The translations under genes and the position numbers were made by a program. This document shows, piece after piece, positions 56,110-64,000 of a stretch of 64,000 nucleotides of DNA; within the stretch, counting starts at the first letter, position 1; each line of letters begins with the position of its first letter. The notes under the pieces were generated by a model that was given only the letters and a program-made list of their open reading frames with translations, did not search any database and had not been told where the DNA came from. The stretch comes from Ceratothoa steindachneri (Eukaryota > Arthropoda > Malacostraca > Isopoda > Cymothoidae). The stretch lies in NCBI GenBank assembly GCA_963969495.1, contig OZ018327.1, positions 30,883,175 to 30,947,174 on the forward strand, given 5' to 3'.

Positions 56110-57623
56110 ATTGAATGCTGCTCTCGAGATGTCACATAAAAAATTGTCAATGAGATTAAAGATTCACAGATGTATGCTATTATGGTGGATGAGGCTAGAG
56201 ATGGTTAAGCCGAACAACTTGCTCTTTGTGTCAGGTATGTGTCTGTGGAGGGTGTGGTCAGAGAGAGGTTTCTAGCTCTTACTGAGATGGCTAATTTTGA
56301 TGCTACATCGATAGCTGGTACCATTGAAAGTCAGCTAAAAGGTAAGGGTATCCATAGCTTGAAATGTGTAGCACAAGCGTATGATGGAACAACTGTGATG
56401 AGTGGGGCTGTTGTTGGTGTTCAAACTCTGGTCAAAAACCAACACTCTGAAGCCATTTATGTCCACTTTTATGCCCACGGCCTAAACCTTGTTTTATGTC
56501 ACACATGCAGAGCAGTATCAGATGCTACATATTTATTTAGCACCTTGGAGAGTCTTTACTCATTTTTCAGTATCTCACTAGTTCATCACCACAAGTTCAT
56601 GGACACACAAAAACAACTAGGACTGCAACAAAGTGAGCGTGTGCCATTATCAAACACACGCTGGGCATGTCAGCTCAATTCAGTTACCGCAGTTCTAAAG
56701 TGTTTCTCCGCCATTATTGAATGTCTTAACACAATTGGGACACCTATTGTTGTGGGATTAAAGACAAAACTAACAAAGTTTTTATCTGCGTATTTGTTTT
56801 TAGTTTTTGAGGCTCTACTATCAATCAAAGCAGGGTTGCATAGGTATCTGCAAAAGGGGAATGTTGACATAGCCCAGTCTTTAGCATACAAGGATGCTGT
56901 TACTGATTCCCTGAAAGAGAAACGGAGTGATGTCACGGCTGCAGACATTTACTCACGAGCAAAGACACGTTGGAGGCAAATGAAATTCCAGAACTCTTCT
57001 TTGAGAAACGAGAAAAAGCAAGGAGATTAGAGGATTTTGTTGTGAAATCTGCATTTGGGGCAAGGAGGGAAGCTGATGGCTCCTCAGATTTGGTAGAGTT
57101 TAAAAGGAAACTTTTGTCTCCTTGTTTAGATCGAATGCTGGCTGAACTTGAGAAGCAGTTTTCTGGTGTTAGTCAGTTTCTTCAAGGTATTCAGGCATGC
57201 AGTCCTACAACTGCAATTTTCTTGTCTGAGCCTCACTTGTCAACACTGGCCTAGCATTATCACATTGATCTTAAGACAGAAGAAGTGTTAGTAGCTAAAA
57301 ACTACATTAAGCGCAAGAGTGAGGCAATGCTAATACAAGACATACTCTCAGTGTACAACCTCTTAGGCAGTGGCATGTTCCCTTCCCTAAAACCATTGTT
57401 GCAAATTGCATTAACCATTCCTGCGAGCAGTTGTAGCTGTAAGAGGTCATTTAGTGCATTGTGTAAGTTGCACACTTGGCTGAGAAGGACCTCTGGTCAA
57501 AGTAGGACACACAATATGGCAGGGATGTCAATTGAGAAGGAAGTGCTTGACAACATTGAACATCACAGAGTCAATGATAGATTTTCAAGATTAAGAGTGA
57601 GGCATCACAGATTAACTCTTTAA
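56110..57623 (+). pseudogene. hAT transposase, ZMYM1-like, nearly complete core
   Basis: Encodes the RNase H-like catalytic domain of a hAT cut-and-paste transposase of the ZMYM1/DUF4371-like group. YAIMVDEARDG (about 56170-56205) holds the first acidic residue and is followed by an in-frame stop. The main frame (56239-57030, 263 codons) contains AQAYDGTTVMSG, the second acidic box, and NTRWACQLNSV. A frameshift near 56985 leads to FVVKSAFGARREADG (56970-57254) and a stop, after which 57285-57623 contains LKPLLQIALTIPASS and KRSFSALCKLHTWLR, the C-terminal dimerisation region. Only two stops and one frameshift break it, so it is the best-kept hAT here. Confidence 0.8.
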
Positions 57624-58885
57624 GGATCAGTCTGTGTAACCTACAACATACAGTTATTTGTGTTTTCTGCTACATTTCCGATGCACAGAAGAGTTCAGAT
57701 GTTGTTTTATTACAAGTTATTGTGAGATGTTTAAAAGTTGTTATCTGAGAATGCTCCAATTTGAACTCAATAATATATTTTGTATTTTATTGTTTAATTT
57801 GATTTAATTATTTTTCTTCTTGATTTTCTTCTAATATCTAAGGAAATTTAATTGATACGGTAAATTATTTTGATATAGGCTGCCAACCAAAACTACTCAA
57901 AGAAATAAATACTGTATTTATTTGATGTATACATAATCTTTCATTTTTGTAACTCAGTGACCTCAGATGAAAAGACCATTGTACTCATGAGCCAGCACAT
58001 CATTATACCTTGTCTGTCCTCTCTATGCTTGAAAGTACTGTTAATTCAATAAATAAGTCATATTCATGATATATTTCATATCATGAGCCCATTAATGCAA
58101 GGTCTCACTTAATTTATCATATTTATCTTATATCTATTTATTTATTTTACATTTATAAGAGAGAAATAGGAATTTAGCTTATTTTTACATATTTTTCTAT
58201 CTTTTTTAGTTGCATTTTTCTTGTAATCCGGTGCATCTAAAATGCACCAAGTTACAGGAAATTACATCTGCTTTGTTAAAAATTTCATATGGGAGGACCC
58301 CCAGACCCCCGTCAAACTCTAACCCCCCTTCCCCTACTCCATCCCTGGTGCTAAGCACCCCTAAAGCTGAAAAGTCCAAAATAATATCCTTGACCTTCGC
58401 TCGACTTCGTCGAGGCAGAGGGAGCGCGATAAACTTTGAGGGGAATTTAAAACCCCGGAGTGCGCAGATATTAATAAATTAAGTAAGAGTGCGGTTAGCC
58501 AAATTAATATGATTTCTTAGAGGTTCTGGGCATAGAAACTGGGGAAAGAAAAATAAGCTTTACTATTATACAGACAATTTACAAATAATAGAATGGATAC
58601 GCAAAGTTATAATTTCAAGGTCAGATGAACTCAAGAATGTTAAAGGGACATTCGTGAAGTCACTGTGCGTGCCAACAAACTAACAAACACTTCAAAGAAC
58701 ACGAAAAACTGGATTCACGATTGAGTCACTCGTGGAACCAACTTTTAGCGGTATGTTTTGGGTAGTTGCCGGGGAGAGAGATTGCAAAATGGGAATCGCA
58801 ATCGCCACGTTTAACCTCGAGGTTATGGATCGATGGAGTATTACGCTGGACGGGGACGGAGCAAATACCATAATAATAGTCAGTT
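57624..58885. other. Downstream of hAT; probable element tail and older repeat
   Basis: AT-rich to 58200. Then comes a segment with GGTGCATCTAAAATGCACC (a small palindrome), GGGAGGACCCCCAGACCCCC and CTTCGCTCGACTTCGTCG, reminiscent of 3' ends of animal hAT-like elements. No terminal repeat was confirmed. From 58500 it becomes non-descript. Confidence 0.35.
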
Positions 58886-59302
58886 GTGGCTAGACTATCG
58901 TTAATCTGGAGAGAATTCTTGTCTTCGAATTCGAGGGGTGCGGGAACCAAATCCAGAGTTTACGCGTTCAAGGGGTTGGCTGATACTATTTTCTTGAGGC
59001 CTGCATCTGATATTTTACGGGCTCGCCGGAAGTTACTTGCCCGAGGCCCGAATGGAGATTCCACTTTATCAGACGCGGAGCCGAAAAAAGTGAAGCGTAG
59101 CTTGGTTTACACAATTTCGCGGAGCTTCCGCCGCTACACTCTGCTCGTTCGGTCCGTTCATCGTTCTTGTTATCGCCGGAAGTGGGTTAGATTTCTCAGG
59201 GCGCTGCTTGACGATTTCCGTCTGCGTGGCGCTTTTCTCTCTTTCTATGACATCTCCTTGCTCGGCAAGATGGAGCTTCTGGAAGAAGTGACATCCGGCT
59301 AA
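58886..59302 (+). other. Unassigned 138-codon open frame in CpG-rich DNA
   Basis: Arg-rich frame (RRKLLARGPN, RSFRRYTLLVRSVHRSC) with no known domain. It lies where the 3' untranslated part or long terminal repeat of the minus-strand Gmr1-like element would be expected, and CpG richness alone tends to keep frames open. Probably not a gene. Confidence 0.2.
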
Positions 59303-59819
59303 TAATAAAATGGATTACACGTCTCAATTTTTGCAACATCAACGCGGATACAACAATGGAGAATACATGGTACTAAATTCGAAGAAAACGCAAATACTTA
59401 AAACAAATACATAAGTAAATTCAACTAGATGGACGGGAGGCGGGGGTGTACAATTGTATACCGATTATTATACAAAAGTAACAAGAAAAAAACATTAATT
59501 GACGATAGCCACAGTTATTACCGCGACTTTTAAATGGATGCTCGTTTGCCTCAGGTCAATAGCGACCTAGAGTTATACACATACAAAAAAGGATACAATG
59601 CAAAGAAATTAAAATGCACAAAAAAGGTTCCAGTTCTTATAACATAAAAAAAATTATCAGAGTATATATACAACAAGCAATAACACAAAAAGCTCCTAAA
59701 ATTAAAGCAATTGGCTCAAGGTTAATTTAGAAGAGAATCCAGAAGTTTCATGCTCAAACTGTTTGCTATACAATTGTCAGAGCCTTTTATATACAAAATT
59801 CTAAATTGAAATTCTTGGA
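59303..59819. other. A-rich non-coding DNA downstream of the Gmr1-like element
   Basis: Nothing recognised. I looked for a repeat of the sequence upstream of gag (62831-63420) here and found none, so intact long terminal repeats are absent. Confidence 0.4.
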
Positions 59820-60245
59820 GGAACAGACTCAACGCATGATACGTCCATTATTATTCTTTACATTACGTAGGTAAGATAGGGGTTTATGATCTGTCTCTAT
59901 AATAAATTCCTTGCCTATCAAGAACATTTTGAATTTTTAGATACCCCAAATTATCGCAAGGTCCTCTCGCTCAATCACAACCTAATTCTTTTCACGGGGG
60001 AGTAATTTTCAACTAGCATACGCGATGGGGAAACCCTCGTCATCGCCCCCGTCCCCGTACTGAATTAGGACGCAGCCTATTCCGCCATTGCTAGCTTCTG
60101 CCTGAATTACAAACGGTTTATTTGGATTAGGCAAATGAAGGATGGGTCCAGATGCTAATTTTCCCTTTAGTCGGTTAAAACTGGCGATTGACAGCGGAGT
60201 CCAAACGAGGCAGTCCGGGGCCTCCTTCTTCAATAATTTGCACAA
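59820..60245 (-). pseudogene. RNase H of the Gmr1-like element
   Basis: KGKLASGPILHLPNPNKPFV and QAEASNGGIGCVLIQYGDG (60009-60245) form the start, with the usual TDAS catalytic Asp reading Glu (AEAS). Beyond a stop, REDLAIIWGI, KFKMFLIGKEFIIETDHKPL and YLRNVKNNNGRIMR complete the domain to about 59825, interrupted by several stops. Confidence 0.65.
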
Positions 60246-60287
60246 GGACGCAGAGAGGGAGGTGGGAAATTTCGCATGAACCGTCGA

Positions 60288-60890
60288 TTAAAAGACGCAG
60301 AGCCAAATGAAAGATCTCAGTTGTTTCTTCGTCGCTGGTAATGGCATTTCCACAATTGCTCGAATTTTATCTTCCTGGGGGGCTAATCGATCATTCCAAA
60401 TATGGAAGGCTAAATAATTTATAGTGCTAAAGGCGAATTGGCACTTGCTGAGGCCCAATGTGAGATTGTGCTCCCGGAGTCTACCCAATTGTGCTTGGAG
60501 AGCAGTCAGATGTTGATCCCATTCATGGGGAGCCACATAAATGTTATCAAAATAGAATTTTATATTAGGTACCCGTCTAATAATCGTCTCATCATCCGAT
60601 TGTAGTTGCTACAAGACGTAACCAGACCAAAGGGCAGCCGACGAAATTGAATTCACCCTTTGTCTGTTGGAAAAGCCGTGCACTTTTGACCTCTTCTCTT
60701 AATGGGATTTGGTAGTAGGCCTTGCACAAGTCCAGTTCCGTGATGTATTTGGCCCTTTCGAAACAATGCAGATTTGGCTTAATGATGGGGATGGGCTCAG
60801 CATTGAACACAGTGACTGAATTTAATTTTCTGAAATTGATGCACATACGATAGGATCCGTCTAACTTCTTGACCATGACAGTCGACCAAG
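60288..60890 (-). pseudogene. Reverse transcriptase of the Gmr1-like element
   Basis: VMVKKLDGSYRMCINFRKLN and ITELDLCKAYYQIPL (60592-60876) contain the first catalytic Asp. After a frame break, KFYFDNIYVAPHEW replaces the usual YxDD box with YFDN, so the metal-binding pair is lost. HNLTLGLSKCQFAFSTINYL and LPATKKQLRSFIWL complete the palm and connection. Inactive. Confidence 0.75.
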
Positions 60891-60891
60891 G

Positions 60892-61233
60892 TTAGCATTT
60901 AGCTATGACCTTACTTGACGGGGGGTGGGGATTGGACCGATTAATTCGATTGGCCGTCATTTTACAGATGTCGTACGAACGACAGTAGCGTAAAATTTCG
61001 TCCGTTGCACCTGGCCAATAAAAATATTTGAAGGTTCTCTGTGCCATCTTCGTATGGCTAAAATGGCCCGACAAAAGACTATCGTGAGCGGACTGCAGAA
61101 TGAGATGAACGTGGGAGCAGGGGGACACATAACGCTCAAGGCACGGGTTATTACCTTCAGAGCAAGCGCGATAAAGTAGGCCATCCTTAACGAGGTAAGA
61201 GATTACCTTATCACCTCTAACGGCTTCTTGCAC
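60892..61233 (-). pseudogene. Integrase zinc-binding (H2C2) region
   Basis: VKDGLLYRACSEG, AHDSLLSGHFSHTK, FKYFYWPGATDEILRYC and SYDICK represent the HHCC zinc-binding N-terminus of integrase. The two His are present; in the Cys pair CDxC the first Cys reads Tyr (YDIC). It sits between protease and RT. Confidence 0.75.
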
Positions 61234-61440
61234 CCTATTTGGGGCCTTTGTCCAAAGGGGACAAAGGCGAATTTCTCGTTCATTACATTATTGAATTTTG
61301 AAACGCAGGGGGTTTCTAGCGGTGCAGGCGTCTCTAATTCCCTTTCCGCTTGGGAACGGGTGATCACGGGTTGAGCCACAGGGGTGGAGGATACCCGCGG
61401 ACACTGGCCAATTAGAACAGCGCATAATTTGATGGTGGCT

Positions 61441-61665
61441 TGCTACCACTTCTGCCCAACCAGTAAAATAAGCGCATTCGATAAAGCACTTGACAATCAG
61501 GAATCTATTTGCCCGCCCAAAGTAGTCGTCCACTACTGCAAATTTGTCGTGATCCGGGGCTGCAGGTGGGAGCAGCTTGTCCGAAACCACGATGCAGATG
61601 TACCATGTATCGCGTACAATGGTGGAGATACGGCAGCCGTTTACTGTTCCATTTTCGAATCTGAG
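61441..61665 (-). pseudogene. Gmr1-like protease with altered active site
   Basis: Residues about 231-305 of the 355-codon frame: NGTVNGCRISTIVRDTW, CIVVSDKLLPPAA, VVDDYFGRANRFLIVKC and CAYFTGWAEVV. The active-site Asp is present (D249), but the triplet DTG reads DTW, so catalysis is unlikely. It is followed by an RSQAERELETP linker leading to integrase. Confidence 0.65.
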
Positions 61666-62830
61666 GCCCCCCGGGGTGCTTTTATCGAACAAAAAGTTCA
61701 GCTGGTGGCCAGCAAGACTCGGTGTGCTCGAAGGGAGAGGATATTCTGGTTGCGACGATGGTGGCGCGGGCGTGGCACTGATTTGGTGTACCTGATGAAG
61801 AGGGTTGTTTTGAAGGCGCGAGTTTTGAGGGTAATTGGTCCTCACACGGCCCTCAACACCACAAAAGTAGCAGATGATAGGCCTCCTGGGAAATGATGAA
61901 GCAGGAGGATTAGACGAGAACGGTTTAACGTCACGTTGGTCGGACGAGCAGAAATGTTTGGGTTTTGAAGAACCAGTTACCTTGACGAACTTGTTTCCGT
62001 TGTAGGGAGTAAATTTAGTCTTGCTAGTCTTGGATTTGGGAGATTTAGGTTCCGTCTTCTTTTCTTCTTCAGGGTAGCTGTTATGGTCAGCCGCATAGAC
62101 ATCGGTTTCCTCGATACACCCCTTGAATGTAAAACACTTCCGGTCTTTAACAAAGGATCTAATTTCTGAAGGAAGTGAAGCCCAAAGTTGATCCTTCAGG
62201 ACTAAGTCGACCAAGTCATCATAGTCATGGGGAATTTTTGATGCATCCAGGCAAAAATTAAAGTGGCGTTGTAAAGTATAACCAAACTGATGGAACGTTT
62301 GGTTTGGCTGTATACGGCAGTGTTGGAATTTTGCGCAGTAGAAAACCGGGGTCATATTTAGGCTGCCAGTAATTTGGATTTCAACGTAGAGTAGACAATA
62401 GTTGTTTCTGACGGGAGTGAGATGAATATATCCCTGAACTGAGTTCTCGGTAATGACAACAATTTGGCTACGCCATCGGCCTCAACATTCCAATGGTTGA
62501 CCTCGAAATCTTTTTCAAAGTGAGTCCGATAAGACCCAAAATCCTCACTTTCTTTAAATACGGGTAATTTTATAAAGGCTGTTTGCTGAATGTCGGTCCT
62601 TGAATTGATGGAAAGCGTCTCATTCCAGGTCCTGCTCATTTCTAATTCATGAAGACGATTTATTTCCCTTTTTTCTCTTTCTCTTCTTTCTTCTCGTTCT
62701 TTCTCTTCTTTTCCCTTTTTCTCCTTTCTTCTCTTTCTGTTCTCTTATCCTCTTGAATGTACGCTAATAACTCTTTTCCATTGAGTCCAAGAGACTCACC
62801 TTGTGACTTAAAGATGTCGAAAGAAGGCAT
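61666..62830 (-). pseudogene. Gmr1-like gag with SCAN-like region and zinc knuckle
   Basis: The probable start is the ATG at 62828-62830 (MPSFDIFKSQGESLGLNG), followed by a charged Glu/Arg/Lys stretch written by the pyrimidine-rich tract at 62645-62755. The capsid part spans two frames (62358-62639 and the 355-codon frame from 62355): FHQFGYTLQRHFNFCLD, DDLVDLVLKDQLWASLP and EIRSFVKDRKCFTF correspond to the SCAN-like helices known from Gmr1-type gag. The zinc knuckle CYFCGVEGRVRTNY (residues 162-175 of that frame) has lost its His and last Cys. A stop separates the two frames. Confidence 0.7.
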
Positions 62831-63420
62831 GCTGTTGAGTTTTATCAACTTTGTCGCGAGAAAACAAAGCACAACACAAAAAACAAAAACGTAACGGGGT
62901 TGTCGAGAACGATTTAACTGTAATTCACACGAATCACTTAAATGCACAGCGGGAGTGCCGGTGAGATTTAATTGACCCAAGATAAAATCGCAACACACAA
63001 AAAAAACACACGTAAAAACAAACGCAATTGTTTCGCACGAAGTGAATTTTATTCCGTATGCTCACTCGGAATAAATCCCCTCACTGAGACTGAAGCGAGA
63101 GTCTGGCGTCTACCCCTTATGTACGCCAAATAACACGAAGAAAATACAACAACAATACAATTCCGATTGTACCTTTCAATTATGGCAGATGAATATGTGG
63201 CCTGTAAGGACAAAAATTCCGCTGGGAAATAGATGCGAAGCACAGTTACAAAATATCACCCAAAATAAATTCACAAAACAATAAGGAATGGGTAAACAGA
63301 AAATTGGTTTGCAAGCAGTCCAAGCGCGAAAGAGTTACCAGTTTAATATATGAGGTGAATATAATTGTCTCTTCACAGTTTTCTAATCCAGAACCTTGCC
63401 CTTAAGAACCTGACACCAGT
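62831..63420. other. Upstream of Gmr1-like gag
   Basis: Contains A-rich leader sequence and possibly the decayed 5' long terminal repeat. The minus-strand ORF that starts at 62998 continues in frame into gag but the codons before 62830 look like untranslated leader. No primer-binding site was identified with confidence. Confidence 0.35.
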
Positions 63421-63422
63421 TT

Positions 63423-63426
<4 letters not shown>

Positions 63427-63468
<42 letters not shown>
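63427..63468. repeat. (TA)n microsatellite at Penelope-like 3' end
   Basis: About 21 AT units directly following (on the minus strand) the untranslated tail of the Penelope-like element. Confidence 0.9.
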
Positions 63469-63472
<4 letters not shown>

Positions 63473-63642
63473 AAAAAAACTCACAAATTGCACGTGCAGA
63501 TACACCCACAAAGGAAAGGTGAAAAACGATTCCGAGTGCTTTCGTCTTTATTCTTAAAGACCTTTTCAAGGAATGAACAGGAGGCTGGGCATACATTGCC
63601 TTAAATAGTGGAAGGGGGGATTAGACTACCTACCTCTGAACT

Positions 63643-64000
63643 TTAATTAGGGGGTACCAAATTCTGAAACAACTTTATTTGAGATTTTATATATGTAGTG
63701 ATAATGTGGTCTAGCATGAACAAACCAGGGCTAAGGTTGAAATTTTGGAACGCGTTGATGGAGATACATTTTAATATATTTCTCGAAATATAATTACTAC
63801 ATTTTATGACTGGTTTGACACTGTTCCATTTAATGCTATGGTTAAGATTGTACATATGTAGAAAAAGCGCAGATTGTTCACTGTGATTACTACATTGGCT
63901 TGATGTTGCTTAACCCAGACATCTAGTTCTTTCCCGGTGTGTCCATAATAACATTTTTGGCAGTAGTTGCCGCCTATCGAATAAAAAATGCCAGCTCGGA
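63643..64000 (-). pseudogene. Penelope-like GIY-YIG endonuclease end
   Basis: From the right edge one frame reads AGIFYSIGGNYCQKCYYGHT and GKELDVWVKQHQ, in which GIF and YYG stand for the GIY and YIG boxes. After a frameshift near 63850, NHSIKWNSVKPVIKCSNYIS and NAFQNFNLSPGLFMLDHIIT continue to the stop at 63643, matching the usual C-terminal extension of these proteins. The endonuclease nicks target DNA in active elements; this copy is frameshifted. Confidence 0.7.

Larger units (their letters stand above)
59820..62830 (-). mobile_element. Gmr1-like Ty3/gypsy retrotransposon, degenerate
   Basis: Minus-strand order: gag with a SCAN-like capsid part, a zinc knuckle, protease, integrase zinc-binding region, reverse transcriptase, RNase H. 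Integrase before RT is the order described for Gmr1-like gypsy elements and not for ordinary gypsy. The integrase catalytic core is missing: the zinc-binding region joins RT within about 20 bp near 60890. No long terminal repeats were found. Stops, frameshifts and motif changes show that the copy is inactive. Confidence 0.75.
63427..64000 (-). mobile_element. Penelope-like element, 3' end, continues past the window
   Basis: Minus-strand order: GIY-YIG-like C-terminus, an untranslated tail containing AAAGACGAAAGCACTCGG and CACCTTTCCTTTGTGGG, then (TA)n. The tail with its GAAAGCACTCGGAATCG phrase is familiar from crustacean Penelope-like elements. The RT domain would lie beyond the right edge. 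Confidence 0.65.

Noticed and set aside
60892..61233. Integrase fragment as a separate element inserted into the gypsy pol
   Set aside because: The linker from protease into the HHCC region is continuous and typical of Gmr1-like elements, so no insertion is needed.
58480..63420. Long terminal repeats of the Gmr1-like element
   Set aside because: I compared the sequence upstream of gag with that downstream of RNase H and saw no repeated block; an alignment program might find short remnants.

Overview
The window is eukaryotic DNA, most likely from an arthropod and probably a crustacean. This is an inference from one well-preserved host gene (a spenito/RBM15 homologue) and from a dense mixture of mariner, hAT, Ty3/gypsy, Penelope-like and non-LTR elements with long (TA)n microsatellites. 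There is no bacterial-type operon structure, and I found no tRNA or rRNA gene. The only gene I assign to the host with confidence is the single-exon spenito/RBM15 gene on the minus strand at 50343-52418 (three RRMs, an RGG-rich linker and a C-terminal SPOC domain).

About 0-36 kb is an archipelago of one non-LTR retrotransposon family, called LINE-A here. It has an ORF1 with VKVEHVMRK-like and zinc-knuckle segments, a reverse transcriptase with FVDD or YLDD, an RNase H with an IYSDSQSAL-like motif, a C-terminal CCHC knuckle, and a 3' end that can fold into two small hairpins before a poly(A) tail. More than a dozen fragments are present, nearly all 3' halves on the minus strand; a few 5'/ORF1/RT pieces are on the plus strand. 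One insertion is only 31 bp long with a perfect 11-bp target-site duplication, which fixes the 3' terminus. Inserted among these are an intact mariner (8700-10001, 349-aa DD34D transposase), two smaller mariner copies that share the same internal deletion (15765-16644 and 35007-35901), an irritans-like mariner scrap (31325-31560), a 135-bp TA-flanked MITE (7446-7580), and hAT debris (5593-6187 and 18100-18498).

At 36411-40640 lies a 4.23-kb DNA transposon with inverted repeats of about 0.55-0.69 kb and a 6-bp CAATTG duplication. It carries a broken, intron-containing gene of a family I recognise only by its motifs (FSDG...QYKNRYNF and HGKxxCDGxGGTVKR). From 40.6 to 50.3 kb the DNA is AT-rich, with decayed LINE pieces, tandem duplications and hairpins, and no host gene visible.

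From 53.6 to 64 kb there is a second, CpG-richer repeat block, all or mostly on the minus strand except for a hAT element. It holds a gypsy remnant that lost its RT core, RNase H and integrase core (53637-55356), a ZMYM1-like hAT transposase (plus strand, 56110-57623), a Gmr1-like Ty3/gypsy element (59820-62830) with SCAN-like gag, protease, integrase zinc-binding region, then RT and RNase H, and the 3' end of a Penelope-like element with a GIY-YIG-like end and a (TA)n tail (63427-64000).

The genes do not form a pathway. The window is best read as one m6A/splicing cofactor gene embedded in layered transposon history. Coordinates of decayed repeats are approximate, because they were read by eye without alignment software.
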